A stretch of DNA of 23,041 nucleotides from a virus: IMG/VR virus record IMGVR_UViG_3300046003_006102, positions 1 through 23,041 of that record; one strand, given 5' to 3'. This document shows positions 12,004 to 19,655 of the stretch, piece after piece. Below the pieces are notes generated by a model. It searched no databases. It had not been told where the DNA came from and saw nothing but the letters and a program-made list of their open reading frames with translations. How positions within the stretch are numbered: the stretch's first letter is position 1; every line of letters begins with the position of its first letter. The position numbers and the translations under genes are program-made.

Positions 12004-14055
12004 TCAAAGCATCCCACCAGCGCGTAGCAGCTGGTAGTCGATGCAGGTGTATTTAGAGCAGTCGCCGAAGTGGTCGTGGGGGACGCGTTGCCACTCGCCA
12101 TCGGCGTCGCGTTTTTGGCCTGTGTGGCCGAGTTTGACTTCGGGATCGGCGTCGGTGGGCAAGTGGAAGGCTCCGTCGATGCGCTTCATCATCCGATTCG
12201 CGTAGAGCATGTTTTTGATCTCGCGGTCGTTGAAGACGAGCAACGACATCTGCGGACGAGTGGCGACGCGGGTCTCGTGGAGTTGACCATGCTTGGCATC
12301 GGAACCTTTGACAGGAATGAAAAAGCCTTTCGAAGCGGCGCACACGTCGAGCTGATCGTCCTGCTGCCAGCCTGTGTCGAGGTAACCTCGGACGGGGAAG
12401 ATTTTTTCGCCGGTGCCCTCGACGATGATGTGACGGGCGCGGAGGAAGTCGGTGGTGAGGAGGTCTTTCGATGAGACGACGGTGCCCCAGTCGCAGATCC
12501 AGACGCCGCCGTCGTGGGCGAGGGCGGCGAGTTCCCAGTGCGTGGTGGCTTCACCGGGATCGGCATTGAGGAGCAGGCGGAGGGGCTTGAATGGCAAGGT
12601 GCCGCGTCGATACAATGGGCGTCCGTTTTTGCCGTCGGCAATGGCTTTGACCACGTCATCCATCCTGAGGTTGACGTTGAACTCGGTCCACGGGCGAGCC
12701 AGGCGGCTGTTGTGATAGTCCTGCAAGCCGAACATGTCCTTGAGTGAATCGAGGAAGTCCCAGGCCATGGTGCCGAAGCTCTTGGTGGGTGAGTAAAACG
12801 AGGGCAGGATAAAGGTGCGGCGGTTTTTGGCGGCGAGTAAGTTGTGGCGTTTTTCAAGACAGCCTTCGACCATGGCTTGCTTGTGCAGCTCGGTGATCTC
12901 GCAGCCGTTGTGCGGGCAGAGGTAGCGGACGGATTCACGCACGCGGGTCTCGTCCCACTGGCCGGAGGCTTCACGGGCGGACTTGTCCCAGGTGAGCGAT
13001 TGATAGTCGCTGGGAAGCGTGAGGCCAAGGTGCGTGTTGTAGTCTTCGACATCCTCGGGGCGGCCAATGAAATCGAGATAAAACCAGCCGTGGCAGTGCG
13101 GGCACTCGACATAAAAATGCGTCTGGTCACCGGCGAGGATGTAGCGCCAGAAGGGGTGCGTGGGGCTGTTTGGCGTGCTGCTGTAATAGTGGAACTCCAG
13201 CGCGCCAAAGCCGTCGGTGCGCTTCGCGATGAGGTGGAAGGGGTGGGCCTCGGGGGCTTGCTCGCTCTCGCTCTGGATGAGCTTCGAGGCTTCGTCGCAA
13301 AGGGTGATGCCGTAGGAACCGCCGGAGAGGGCACCGGGGGAATTGCCGCCGACCAGGTTGACCATGCCGCCGGAGAGGTCCATCGACATCGAGCGATAGC
13401 GGTCGGAGTTGGCGGGCTTGCAGGCGGCGAGGATGGGATTTTCGTCGATGAGCACCTGCATGCGCTTTTCGCTGAGTTCGGTCTTGGTCCAATCGCGTGA
13501 GCTGCCGATCATGAGGATGGGCATGGGTGCGTTTACCAAGCGATACGCGGCCCCGAGCGTGAGCATGGTCGTTTTTGCGATCTGCACACCGGCGGAGACG
13601 CCGCACTCGTTGATGCCGACCTCGGGGTTGAAACATTCGAGAATCGGCCGCTGAAACGGACGCGAGGCGGTGCGAAAGGGACCGGCGGAGTTCGGGGCCA
13701 TCTTGCGCGGGAGGATGATGTTTTCCTCCAGCCAGGGCACGACGGCCTTACGCCGCTGGGTGCGGAACATGCCGAGGACTTCGCTTTGCACTGCGGCGGC
13801 GCGGCGTTGCTGCGGGGTGTAGGGCACACGCGAGGCCGTGTAGATGATCTGCGGGGCGGGTGCCGTGGGCGCGGCCTCGGGCGTGACAGCGACGGCGCGA
13901 GGAGGCAGCAGGGCGGCGATCTGCGCGTCGGCATAGAGTTCGTCGATCTCGGCCTTGCTGGCGCTTCCGCGACCGTATTTGTCGAGCAAGGCGGCGAGAC
14001 GCCGACGATTGAGCGCACTGGCGGCGGCGGTGAGGTCTGCGGGCGGGGCGGTCAT
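12004..14055 (-). CDS. Large terminase subunit, GpA family, 683 aa
   Basis: This is the packaging ATPase and nuclease. The ATPase core shows FQRPILECFNPEVGINECGV, a Walker A-like GVQIAKTTM (156-164), a Walker B region LCDEASK (252-258) and a motif III-type YSSTPNSPTH (291-300). Two Cys pairs, CPHC (318-321) and CPHNGC (380-385), form a likely zinc site as in other GpA proteins. The nuclease half begins near LLLNADPGEATTHWELAAL (495 onward), with DWG and YLDTGWQQDDQLD acidic positions typical of an RNase H-like fold. The ATG at 14055 overlaps the methyltransferase TGA as ATGA. The Walker A segment lacks the usual Gly before Lys, a known kind of deviation in this family. About 80 bp separate it from the next gene. 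Confidence 0.95.
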   Translation of the reverse strand: MTAPPADLTAAASALNRRRLAALLDKYGRGSASKAEIDELYADAQIAALLPPRAVAVTPEAAPTAPAPQIIYTASRVPYTPQQRRAAAVQSEVLGMFRTQRRKAVVPWLEENIILPRKMAPNSAGPFRTASRPFQRPILECFNPEVGINECGVSAGVQIAKTTMLTLGAAYRLVNAPMPILMIGSSRDWTKTELSEKRMQVLIDENPILAACKPANSDRYRSMSMDLSGGMVNLVGGNSPGALSGGSYGITLCDEASKLIQSESEQAPEAHPFHLIAKRTDGFGALEFHYYSSTPNSPTHPFWRYILAGDQTHFYVECPHCHGWFYLDFIGRPEDVEDYNTHLGLTLPSDYQSLTWDKSAREASGQWDETRVRESVRYLCPHNGCEITELHKQAMVEGCLEKRHNLLAAKNRRTFILPSFYSPTKSFGTMAWDFLDSLKDMFGLQDYHNSRLARPWTEFNVNLRMDDVVKAIADGKNGRPLYRRGTLPFKPLRLLLNADPGEATTHWELAALAHDGGVWICDWGTVVSSKDLLTTDFLRARHIIVEGTGEKIFPVRGYLDTGWQQDDQLDVCAASKGFFIPVKGSDAKHGQLHETRVATRPQMSLLVFNDREIKNMLYANRMMKRIDGAFHLPTDADPEVKLGHTGQKRDADGEWQRVPHDHFGDCSKYTCIDYQLLRAGGML

Positions 14056-15371
14056 GCGACGCGCTTGATTTCGAGATCAGGGAAGGCGCGGTGCATGCGG
14101 TCGAGGATGACGGCGCAGTAGTCGGGGCTGATCTCCATGCCGTAGCAGATGCGGTGGAGGTTTTGGGCGGCGAGCATGGTGGTGCCGGATCCGAGGAAAG
14201 GATCGTAGCATGCGCCCTCCCATGATTGAAGAAAGAAGGAGGGAAACTGAGGTGGAAAAATCGCAGGGTGCTCAATACCGTGACCGCCTGGCATTCTGTT
14301 TACTCGCACAACAGAATCACCCAACTTATTCGGCTGTGCAGATGCTTCAGGTGAAGAAAAATCGCGGCACTTCCCATCAGCACCACGCATTGTGCTGTTG
14401 CCTTTCCCTCTTGCTTTGATGTTTTCTTCCTTTTTTGGGAGGAATTTAAGCGCTTTCGTCGGCTTCCTTGTGAAGTGGAAAACAAATTCATGCGAAGGTG
14501 CAAGCCTTCCATTCCAGTCTCCAGGTAAACCAAAACCTTGATCCCAAACATACCAACCAAAGCGCAGCCAGCCTTGCGCCCGCATCCATTGAATCCATTC
14601 ATCAAAGTATGGCACAACCTCGCATTCGCGGTGGATGAGCCCTAAATTGACAAATATTTGAACGTCATCAGCGAGGACTGGCGCAGCGAACACTCCACGC
14701 ATCAAACCTTGCCAGTCTTTCACCACGCCAGATGTATCACGATATTCACGCTGCTGGTCGTAGGGCGGAGACGTGAATAGAATGCGCGGTTGATTTTGAT
14801 CGAGCAACAAAGATACACTTTCAGCACTGCAAGAGTTGCCACACATGAGGCGGTGCGGGCCGATCTGCCAGACCTGGCCGGTTTCCACCTGCCAGATTTT
14901 ATTCAGCTCGGCGGCGCGGTCGGTGTCGGGCTCGGCGTCGGCATCGCCTGCGGCTGGTGGCGGTGCGGGTGGCAGTGCGGACAGTAGCGCGAGAACGGGA
15001 TCGACCGAGGCATCGCGAAGGCTGGCAAGCAGGGCATCGAGCTTGTCTTCGTCGTTTTTGCCGGAGTGGGCATTGGCTGCCAGCATGCGGGCGAGGTGCG
15101 TCTCCTCATCGTAATCGACGACGACGACATCGGCATGGGTGAAGCCGAGTGCGGTCATGCGCCAGGCGCGAACGTGACCGGAGACCCACATGCGGTTTCG
15201 TTTGTTCCAGATGAGCGGATCAAAGTAGTCGTGCTCCAGGCTGGCATCCAGGGTGCGGACTTCCTCGCTGTCGGCGTCTGGAATGACGCGGGGATTTTTC
15301 GGGTGCGGATGGTTGATCTCCGCGAGAGGGGCGGATTTCCAGAGTTCGAGGTTGGCGTGTTTTTCGGTCAT
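14052..15371 (-). CDS. ParB-domain DNA methyltransferase (beta-type motif order), 439 aa
   Basis: Residues 1-100 form a ParB/Srx-like domain with the box-II motif GHVRAWRM (65-72). After an Ala/Pro linker (about 131-150) comes an S-adenosylmethionine-dependent methyltransferase with catalytic motif IV SPPY (201-204) before the cofactor motif I DPFLGSGTT (390-398), the order of beta-class N6-adenine or N4-cytosine enzymes; SPPY favours N4-cytosine without proof. Such phage enzymes usually modify phage DNA against restriction. I chose the ATG at 15371, 4 nt after the upstream stop; an upstream reading from 15458 would overlap the small terminase candidate. The gene lies between the two terminase genes. 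Residues ~181-386 are encoded by clearly AT-richer DNA than both ends, suggesting allelic exchange of the catalytic/target-recognition part. Confidence 0.92.
   Translation of the reverse strand: MTEKHANLELWKSAPLAEINHPHPKNPRVIPDADSEEVRTLDASLEHDYFDPLIWNKRNRMWVSGHVRAWRMTALGFTHADVVVVDYDEETHLARMLAANAHSGKNDEDKLDALLASLRDASVDPVLALLSALPPAPPPAAGDADAEPDTDRAAELNKIWQVETGQVWQIGPHRLMCGNSCSAESVSLLLDQNQPRILFTSPPYDQQREYRDTSGVVKDWQGLMRGVFAAPVLADDVQIFVNLGLIHRECEVVPYFDEWIQWMRAQGWLRFGWYVWDQGFGLPGDWNGRLAPSHEFVFHFTRKPTKALKFLPKKEENIKARGKGNSTMRGADGKCRDFSSPEASAQPNKLGDSVVRVNRMPGGHGIEHPAIFPPQFPSFFLQSWEGACYDPFLGSGTTMLAAQNLHRICYGMEISPDYCAVILDRMHRAFPDLEIKRVA
14216..14830 (-). other. Low-GC mosaic segment inside the methyltransferase gene
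   Basis: One hand-counted line here (14401-14460) is 42% GC, against 72% for a line in the adjoining terminase gene (13981-14040). The borders are sharp and approximate, near residues 181 and 386. The reading frame is intact across both borders. Confidence 0.75.
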
Positions 15372-15375
15372 GGGA

Positions 15376-16032
15376 TCACAAAGCCAGCTCGGCGAGGACG
15401 TTTTCGAGCGCGGGATTGAATTCCTCCTCGCGCCACTGGCTGATCGCTCGCATGGCATGCTGGGGGTTGTCAGGGTTCGCCTTCTGGGCGATGCGGCCTT
15501 CGAAGGAGGCGAAGAGCGAGACGAATTTCATGAGCGCGGCTTTGGCGTCCTGCCAGGCAGACATGGGCTGAAGGCGACCGCTTTCCAGCTCGGCCTGCAC
15601 TCGGCGCTGGCGGGCGAGGTGGTAGGACTTGAGGGAGTCGGCGGCGATCTTCACGAAGCCGATGGCGGCCATGGGATCACCGCGATCCAGCGCGACCTGC
15701 CGCTGCGCATTGGCAGCTACCATGCCCGCCCAGCACTGACACTCGGCATATTCCTCGGGCGTCCACTGGTCCTGTGGCTTCTCCATCGCGGGCGGGGCCA
15801 CATGCACCAGCCGATCTCCGGGTGGTGTCTGCCCACCCATCACGGCGACCAGGGCGCGTTTTTGCTCTTCGCTCGGGTCGGCGACTTCGAGCGCCTTCGC
15901 TCCTTGCGTCGCCAGAAACGCCACGTAATCGCCGTGCCGGTTCTTGGCATGGAGTTGCGCCGTGCGAAGGGCCACCCCCTTCGCAGCCATGTAGAGCTTC
16001 ACCAGCCCCGATTCTGCATGCGACCGCGCCAT
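15376..16032 (-). CDS. Small terminase subunit candidate, 218 aa
   Basis: The protein starts MARSHAESGLVKLYMAAKG. Its N-terminal region (GLVKLYMAAKGVALRTAQLH) looks like a helix-turn-helix, and the rest is mostly helical (EEYAECQCWAGMVAANAQ, SLKSYHLARQRRVQAELE), the plan of small terminase subunits that bind the packaging site. It opens the late operon, two genes before the large subunit, next to a long noncoding region that could hold the packaging site. The start is chosen at 16032, not the in-frame ATG at 16041, because it puts TTTGACA exactly 13 nt upstream as in three other late genes. No family motif is certain, so the name rests mainly on position and general architecture. Confidence 0.6.
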   Translation of the reverse strand: MARSHAESGLVKLYMAAKGVALRTAQLHAKNRHGDYVAFLATQGAKALEVADPSEEQKRALVAVMGGQTPPGDRLVHVAPPAMEKPQDQWTPEEYAECQCWAGMVAANAQRQVALDRGDPMAAIGFVKIAADSLKSYHLARQRRVQAELESGRLQPMSAWQDAKAALMKFVSLFASFEGRIAQKANPDNPQHAMRAISQWREEEFNPALENVLAELAL

Positions 16033-16045
16033 GATGCGCATCTGG

Positions 16046-16052
16046 TGTCAAA
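16046..16052 (-). promoter_or_regulatory. TTTGACA motif, 13 nt before the first late gene
   Basis: The coding strand reads TTTGACA, 13 nt, then the ATG at 16032. It is the first of the late-gene series and used here to choose between two ATGs. Confidence 0.5.
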
Positions 16053-16096
16053 GCGCACCGAAACCGCGCAAAACGCAACGCATGCGCCCAAACCAT

Positions 16097-16114
16097 GCGC
16101 AAACACGTTTGCGC
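16097..16114. promoter_or_regulatory. Near-palindrome GCGCAAACACGTTTGCGC
   Basis: GCGCAAAC and GTTTGCGC are complementary 8-nt arms around a central AC. The site lies about 65 bp before the first late ATG and could be an operator or a terminase-binding site. Confidence 0.45.
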
Positions 16115-16158
16115 GTCTGCTCGCACAAAGGCCGGGAGACATTAAACCCGAGTGGATA

Positions 16159-16195
16159 GGGGGGGGCGAAAAAAGATTCCTTACCACCCCCCCCC
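16159..16195. repeat. G8 ... C9 inverted homopolymer pair
   Basis: Eight G (16159-16166) and nine C (16187-16195) are separated by 20 nt, able to form a very stable all-GC stem in either strand. Confidence 0.8.
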
Positions 16196-16332
16196 ACCTT
16201 ATGAGGGTCGCGACGCTCAAACCCACACCCACAGCCACCTACTCCAGAAGTCGCCTCAGTCACACAATCCTTCAAAACCCTCATAGACCCTCAAAACCCT
16301 CTCACTTCCTTGGAAAATCAAGGGTTGCAGCG

Positions 16333-16444
16333 CGAGAGGGTGGCCATTCAAAAGCTTCATTCGAGAGGGTAGCCTCTTGAAATGGCTCCCACTTCCGCCG
16401 TCATCGTTCAAATCAGCCTGAAAAGCCGAGAGGGTCGAGAGGGT
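16333..16444. repeat. Iteron-like CGAGAGGGT repeats
   Basis: Exact copies lie at 16333-16341, 16362-16370, 16427-16435 and 16436-16444, the last two in tandem. The core GAGGGT also occurs at 16203 and 16471, and inverted (ACCCTC) at 16277, 16287 and 16296, where two copies of TCAAAACCCTC are 19 nt apart. Confidence 0.8.
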
Positions 16445-16608
16445 CGCCGTTTGATTGGTGGGAATAAAAAGAGGGTCGGGCGGCGGCGGCGAGCCGTCTG
16501 CATTCCGCCTCCGGCGATGCTGCCGCACACGCGGAACGATAGCTATGGTGCGCCGTTCGCGGCGTTGCGTTCGTGCCTCACCTCTCACCCCTCGCTTACC
16601 CCACACCC

Positions 16609-16632
16609 CACGAGCGCATCATGGCGCTCGTG
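16609..16632 (-). terminator. 9-bp hairpin downstream of the helicase gene
   Basis: CACGAGCGC (16609-16617) and GCGCTCGTG (16624-16632) pair perfectly around a 6-nt loop, 12 nt past the helicase stop. No T-run follows on the minus strand, so an early terminator role is only possible. It is flanked by a 17-nt direct repeat (16577-16593 and 16637-16653). Confidence 0.45.
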
Positions 16633-16644
16633 CTCACTCACCTC

Positions 16645-18510
16645 TCACCCCTCCGCATCGCGGACCTTCTCGACCAGGAGCCTGCGAGGGTTCGACCCTG
16701 CGAGGTTCTTGAATGCCCACACGCTGCCGTCGCTGGCTTTGAAATGCCGCTCGTGCATCTGCGTCTTGAGCGCCTTGCCAAAGCTCGCGGTGCTCTTGCT
16801 CCCCATGAATTCCGCCGCCGCTGCCATCGTGGCCGCATCCACCGTGCCCTGCCCACCGTCCTCGGTCCACAGTGCATCGACATCCTCCGCCGCTGCCTTT
16901 TCCGCCGACTTCGCCGGTGCTTTGAAGTCCTTGCACGCCAGCACCGCCTCGATGCTCGTCTCGGGCCACAGATAGCCCGTCACCGCGTCCAGCCCATGCC
17001 GTCTCGCAATGCCCGCAAATTGCCGCACCAGCACCTCAAAGCGATCGCGTGGCTTACCATCACCGTCCTTGGTGTATTCCTCGACCGCAATCTGCGCCAG
17101 TCGCGCAAAGTCCCGGCTCTGCTTGTCGCCGATCTCATCATTGCCGCTCGCGATCATGCAGTCCCATTGCTGCTTAAAAAGTCCACCCGTGTGCCACACC
17201 ACCGCCGGTGCGAACCGCGCCCAACTCTCGAAGCTCCCCAGCAATCGCCCAGGCTTCAGCGGTCGCCCCGACTTGTCCCACTCACGCACCATCGCCCAGC
17301 AGGCTGAGAGCACCATCTTGCGGTTGCCTTCATTGCGGAAAAAATCATCGTCGATCAGTGTCGCCGTCGCAGGCAGCACACGATCCGTCCCCGTCATCGG
17401 GTTCCACAAATCAACGAGCAAACCACGACGCTGCAAGTCTCGACTCAGCGTGATATTGTTGCCGCTGCCCATCACCGTCGTCCGGTTCACATAGCGACCC
17501 AGCTCCGTGTTGTTGCCCATCTTACGCAGCTCGTGCTCGTCCTCTTGGATAAAGGTATCGAGTAAGGCTGTTTTGATCGGCTTGCCACCCCAGTCGATAT
17601 TATCAAAATTCACATACGGCGAGTGCGTGCGGCACACGGTGTCCAGATACTTCGCTAGCTCCTCCTCCTTCTCGTCCTCGAGCGTCTTCACCGCTCTGCT
17701 GCCATGGATCGCCCAGGTGATGAGCCACGTCAGATTCGTCTTCCCACTCTCTTGAATGTTCGCATTCACAAAAAACGCCGGAGCACGACCCCCAAACAGA
17801 CCGCGCCCAAACATCGTCACCAGGGCCGCCAACCAGATCGCGAAGTCACGCTCCTTCTGCCGCCACGCGAAATACTGCACCAGGTCGTGCAGCCACATCA
17901 CCGCGTCCGTCACCTCCATGTTCTCGTCATACATCACCTCGCCCGTCGTCCACGTCTTCGAGTGCGCGTCGTAGCCTTTGCGGCATAGTCGTATCATCGG
18001 CAGACCGCGCTCGTCCTGCTCATCGGTAAAGGTCGGCAGGCACACTGGAGCCACATGCTCCACCTCTGGCAGGCTCCGCTTAAAGTCCTCGCTCGCCAAA
18101 ATGATCGACGCCTGATGAATGCTCAGATCACTCTCCACGAGGATTTCCTTCCCCGTCAGCGCACCCTCCGCATTCGTCTCCTTCTTCGTCCCCGCATGCA
18201 GCACCACCTGCCCTCCTTGGCTCGATGGCAGCCAGGTGCAAAACGCCAGCGGCTTCATCACCTGAAACGCTCTTTCGCTCTCACTCCACGTCACCACCTC
18301 GCCACCACTGCGGAAGATCAAATCACGCCCACGCAGCACCTCGATCACCCGCAGCACCAGCTTCTGCGGCACCGGTCTCGACTTCTCCTTGCCCACATAC
18401 AGCGAGAAGGCCAGCCGCGCCGCACCCTCCGGCACCTCCACGCCAGCCGTCCGCGCCAGCGGCTCAAACGCCGCCGCGATCCGTTGCGCTCCATCACTCG
18501 CGATCACCAT
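16645..18510 (-). CDS. Replicative helicase/ATPase, SF3-like, 621 aa
   Basis: The central part is a P-loop ATPase: Walker A-like NIQESGKTNL (251-260), Walker B VNFDNID (300-306), a TTVMGSGNNITL sensor segment (344-355) and an arginine-finger region RDLQRRG (357-363). The order and the GNN...RDLxRR pattern resemble D5/SF3-like helicases in phage primase-helicases. The N-terminal ~240 residues lack a recognised primase motif. The start at 18510 overlaps the upstream gene by 7 nt and is preceded by a clear Shine-Dalgarno GAGGAGG at 10 nt. With the upstream primase-like gene it probably forms a split primase-helicase that unwinds phage DNA. The Walker A has Glu in place of the usual first Gly of GSGKT. 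Confidence 0.82.
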   Translation of the reverse strand: MVIASDGAQRIAAAFEPLARTAGVEVPEGAARLAFSLYVGKEKSRPVPQKLVLRVIEVLRGRDLIFRSGGEVVTWSESERAFQVMKPLAFCTWLPSSQGGQVVLHAGTKKETNAEGALTGKEILVESDLSIHQASIILASEDFKRSLPEVEHVAPVCLPTFTDEQDERGLPMIRLCRKGYDAHSKTWTTGEVMYDENMEVTDAVMWLHDLVQYFAWRQKERDFAIWLAALVTMFGRGLFGGRAPAFFVNANIQESGKTNLTWLITWAIHGSRAVKTLEDEKEEELAKYLDTVCRTHSPYVNFDNIDWGGKPIKTALLDTFIQEDEHELRKMGNNTELGRYVNRTTVMGSGNNITLSRDLQRRGLLVDLWNPMTGTDRVLPATATLIDDDFFRNEGNRKMVLSACWAMVREWDKSGRPLKPGRLLGSFESWARFAPAVVWHTGGLFKQQWDCMIASGNDEIGDKQSRDFARLAQIAVEEYTKDGDGKPRDRFEVLVRQFAGIARRHGLDAVTGYLWPETSIEAVLACKDFKAPAKSAEKAAAEDVDALWTEDGGQGTVDAATMAAAAEFMGSKSTASFGKALKTQMHERHFKASDGSVWAFKNLAGSNPRRLLVEKVRDAEG

Positions 18511-19595
18511 GCTCTGACGGCCTCCTCACCGATGCAGCCACCGTTGATCGTCGCGCTGGGGTTAAAATACAGCAGCCGCTGCTTTTTCGCCCCGTGCTCA
18601 AACGGCACAAATCGCCCCTCCTTCATCTTGCCCTCGCGCATCGTGTTCGGCATCCGCATCGCTGCCGTTGGGTTGCTGAGGCTTTGAGGGTCGAAGCCCA
18701 GCATCGTCATCACATCACGTGCTGCCGTGCGCATCGCACTCCACTCGTCATAGTCACGCGCATCCACCCGCACCAGCGCATGCAGACTGCGGCCTGCGCT
18801 GCTCGTGATCGCTACAATCGGCAGCCGCACTTGAGCGATTGCATTCAGCCACATCGCCGCCGGTGCCTCGTCAGATTCCCACAGCATGTAGCGAAAAGCC
18901 GCCACACTCTGGATCGTCCGACGGCTCAGTCGCGGTGGCGTCGTCCCCTGCACCGCATGCCACTTGCCGTCCACCGGCTGGATCATCATCACACAGCCCT
19001 CACGGCTGCCACGTGGCCCGTCCTTCACCCGCTGCGCCTTCACTTGCGGGTCTTTGCCCAAGGCAAACCACGCGCCCTTGTAGCGCATGTAGTCGCCCAT
19101 TGAGCGCATCGAGGTGAAACACATCACCATCTCCTGCGGCGCATAGATCGCATCAATGAACGCCCCCGTGTCCACCGTCCACGGGTCCACACTCGATCTC
19201 GCCCTCAGCCAGGCATGATCACACGTCCACTCCACGCACTGCACCTTCTTGAGGATCTCCGCATCGTAGAGCAACTTCTCCTTCTTCTTCGCAGGCACAT
19301 ACAGCGGCGCATTCTCATCACTCGACCCATCCACCATCCAGCCACGCGGCTTCGAGTGCGATGCCCGCGCCGCCGACTGGATTTTGTGCAACAGATCACG
19401 CTCCGTCCAGTGCGGTGCGCAGGCCTGGTTGTATTCCTGCATCAGCATCATCGCATCCACCTCATTGAGTGCGAAGCCATGCACCAGCGCACACGCCACG
19501 CCGAACGTCGTCCCGTGCCCACCGCTGCCAGCGATGGCAGGCGGACACGCCGCCACATACTTCCGCGCCCTGCCGATGATGTCCCCTCCAGTCAT
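18504..19595 (-). CDS. Primase-like replication protein, 363 aa
   Basis: The start chosen is the ATG at 19595, with GGGAG 10 nt upstream; a GTG at 19649 would add 18 poorly conserved-looking residues. The N-terminus (DIIGRARKYVAACPPAIAGS, then GGHGTTFGVACALVHGFAL and WTERDLLHKIQSAARAS) looks like the small helical domain often found with phage and plasmid primases. Further on, SAGRSLHALVRVDARDYDEW and AMRMPNTMREGK resemble the active-site strands of archaeo-eukaryotic-type primases. It overlaps the helicase gene by 7 nt, so the two are probably translated together. The exact catalytic residues cannot be fixed by eye. It would lay primers at the phage replication fork. Confidence 0.68.
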   Translation of the reverse strand: MTGGDIIGRARKYVAACPPAIAGSGGHGTTFGVACALVHGFALNEVDAMMLMQEYNQACAPHWTERDLLHKIQSAARASHSKPRGWMVDGSSDENAPLYVPAKKKEKLLYDAEILKKVQCVEWTCDHAWLRARSSVDPWTVDTGAFIDAIYAPQEMVMCFTSMRSMGDYMRYKGAWFALGKDPQVKAQRVKDGPRGSREGCVMMIQPVDGKWHAVQGTTPPRLSRRTIQSVAAFRYMLWESDEAPAAMWLNAIAQVRLPIVAITSSAGRSLHALVRVDARDYDEWSAMRTAARDVMTMLGFDPQSLSNPTAAMRMPNTMREGKMKEGRFVPFEHGAKKQRLLYFNPSATINGGCIGEEAVRAW

Positions 19596-19655
19596 GCTAG
19601 ATCGTCTCCCGTCGTTGAATTTTGGTTGTTTTCTCCCTGCCTCAATCACCGCCCG

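Larger units (their letters stand above)
16053..16644. other. Noncoding region between early and late genes
   Basis: About 590 bp with no convincing gene on either strand; open frames here run through repeats and have low-complexity products. It holds a near-palindrome, a G8/C9 inverted repeat, repeated GAGGGT and CGAGAGGGT elements in both orientations, and a 9-bp GC hairpin next to the helicase stop. Position directly upstream of the small terminase candidate makes it the best place in the window for a cos/pac site, a late control region or an origin. I found no clear sigma-70 promoter. Confidence 0.6.

Noticed and set aside
16048-16284. Minus-strand open frame of 78 codons before the small terminase candidate
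   Set aside because: Its product is Cys/Gly-rich low complexity crossing homopolymer G and C runs, and it overlaps the TTTGACA/start area; not convincing as a protein.
16256-16606. Minus-strand open frame of 116 codons in the noncoding region
   Set aside because: It needs a GTG start, begins in repeat DNA, has a low-complexity Arg-rich start and translates the CGAGAGGGT repeats; no Shine-Dalgarno sequence, no neighbour coupling.
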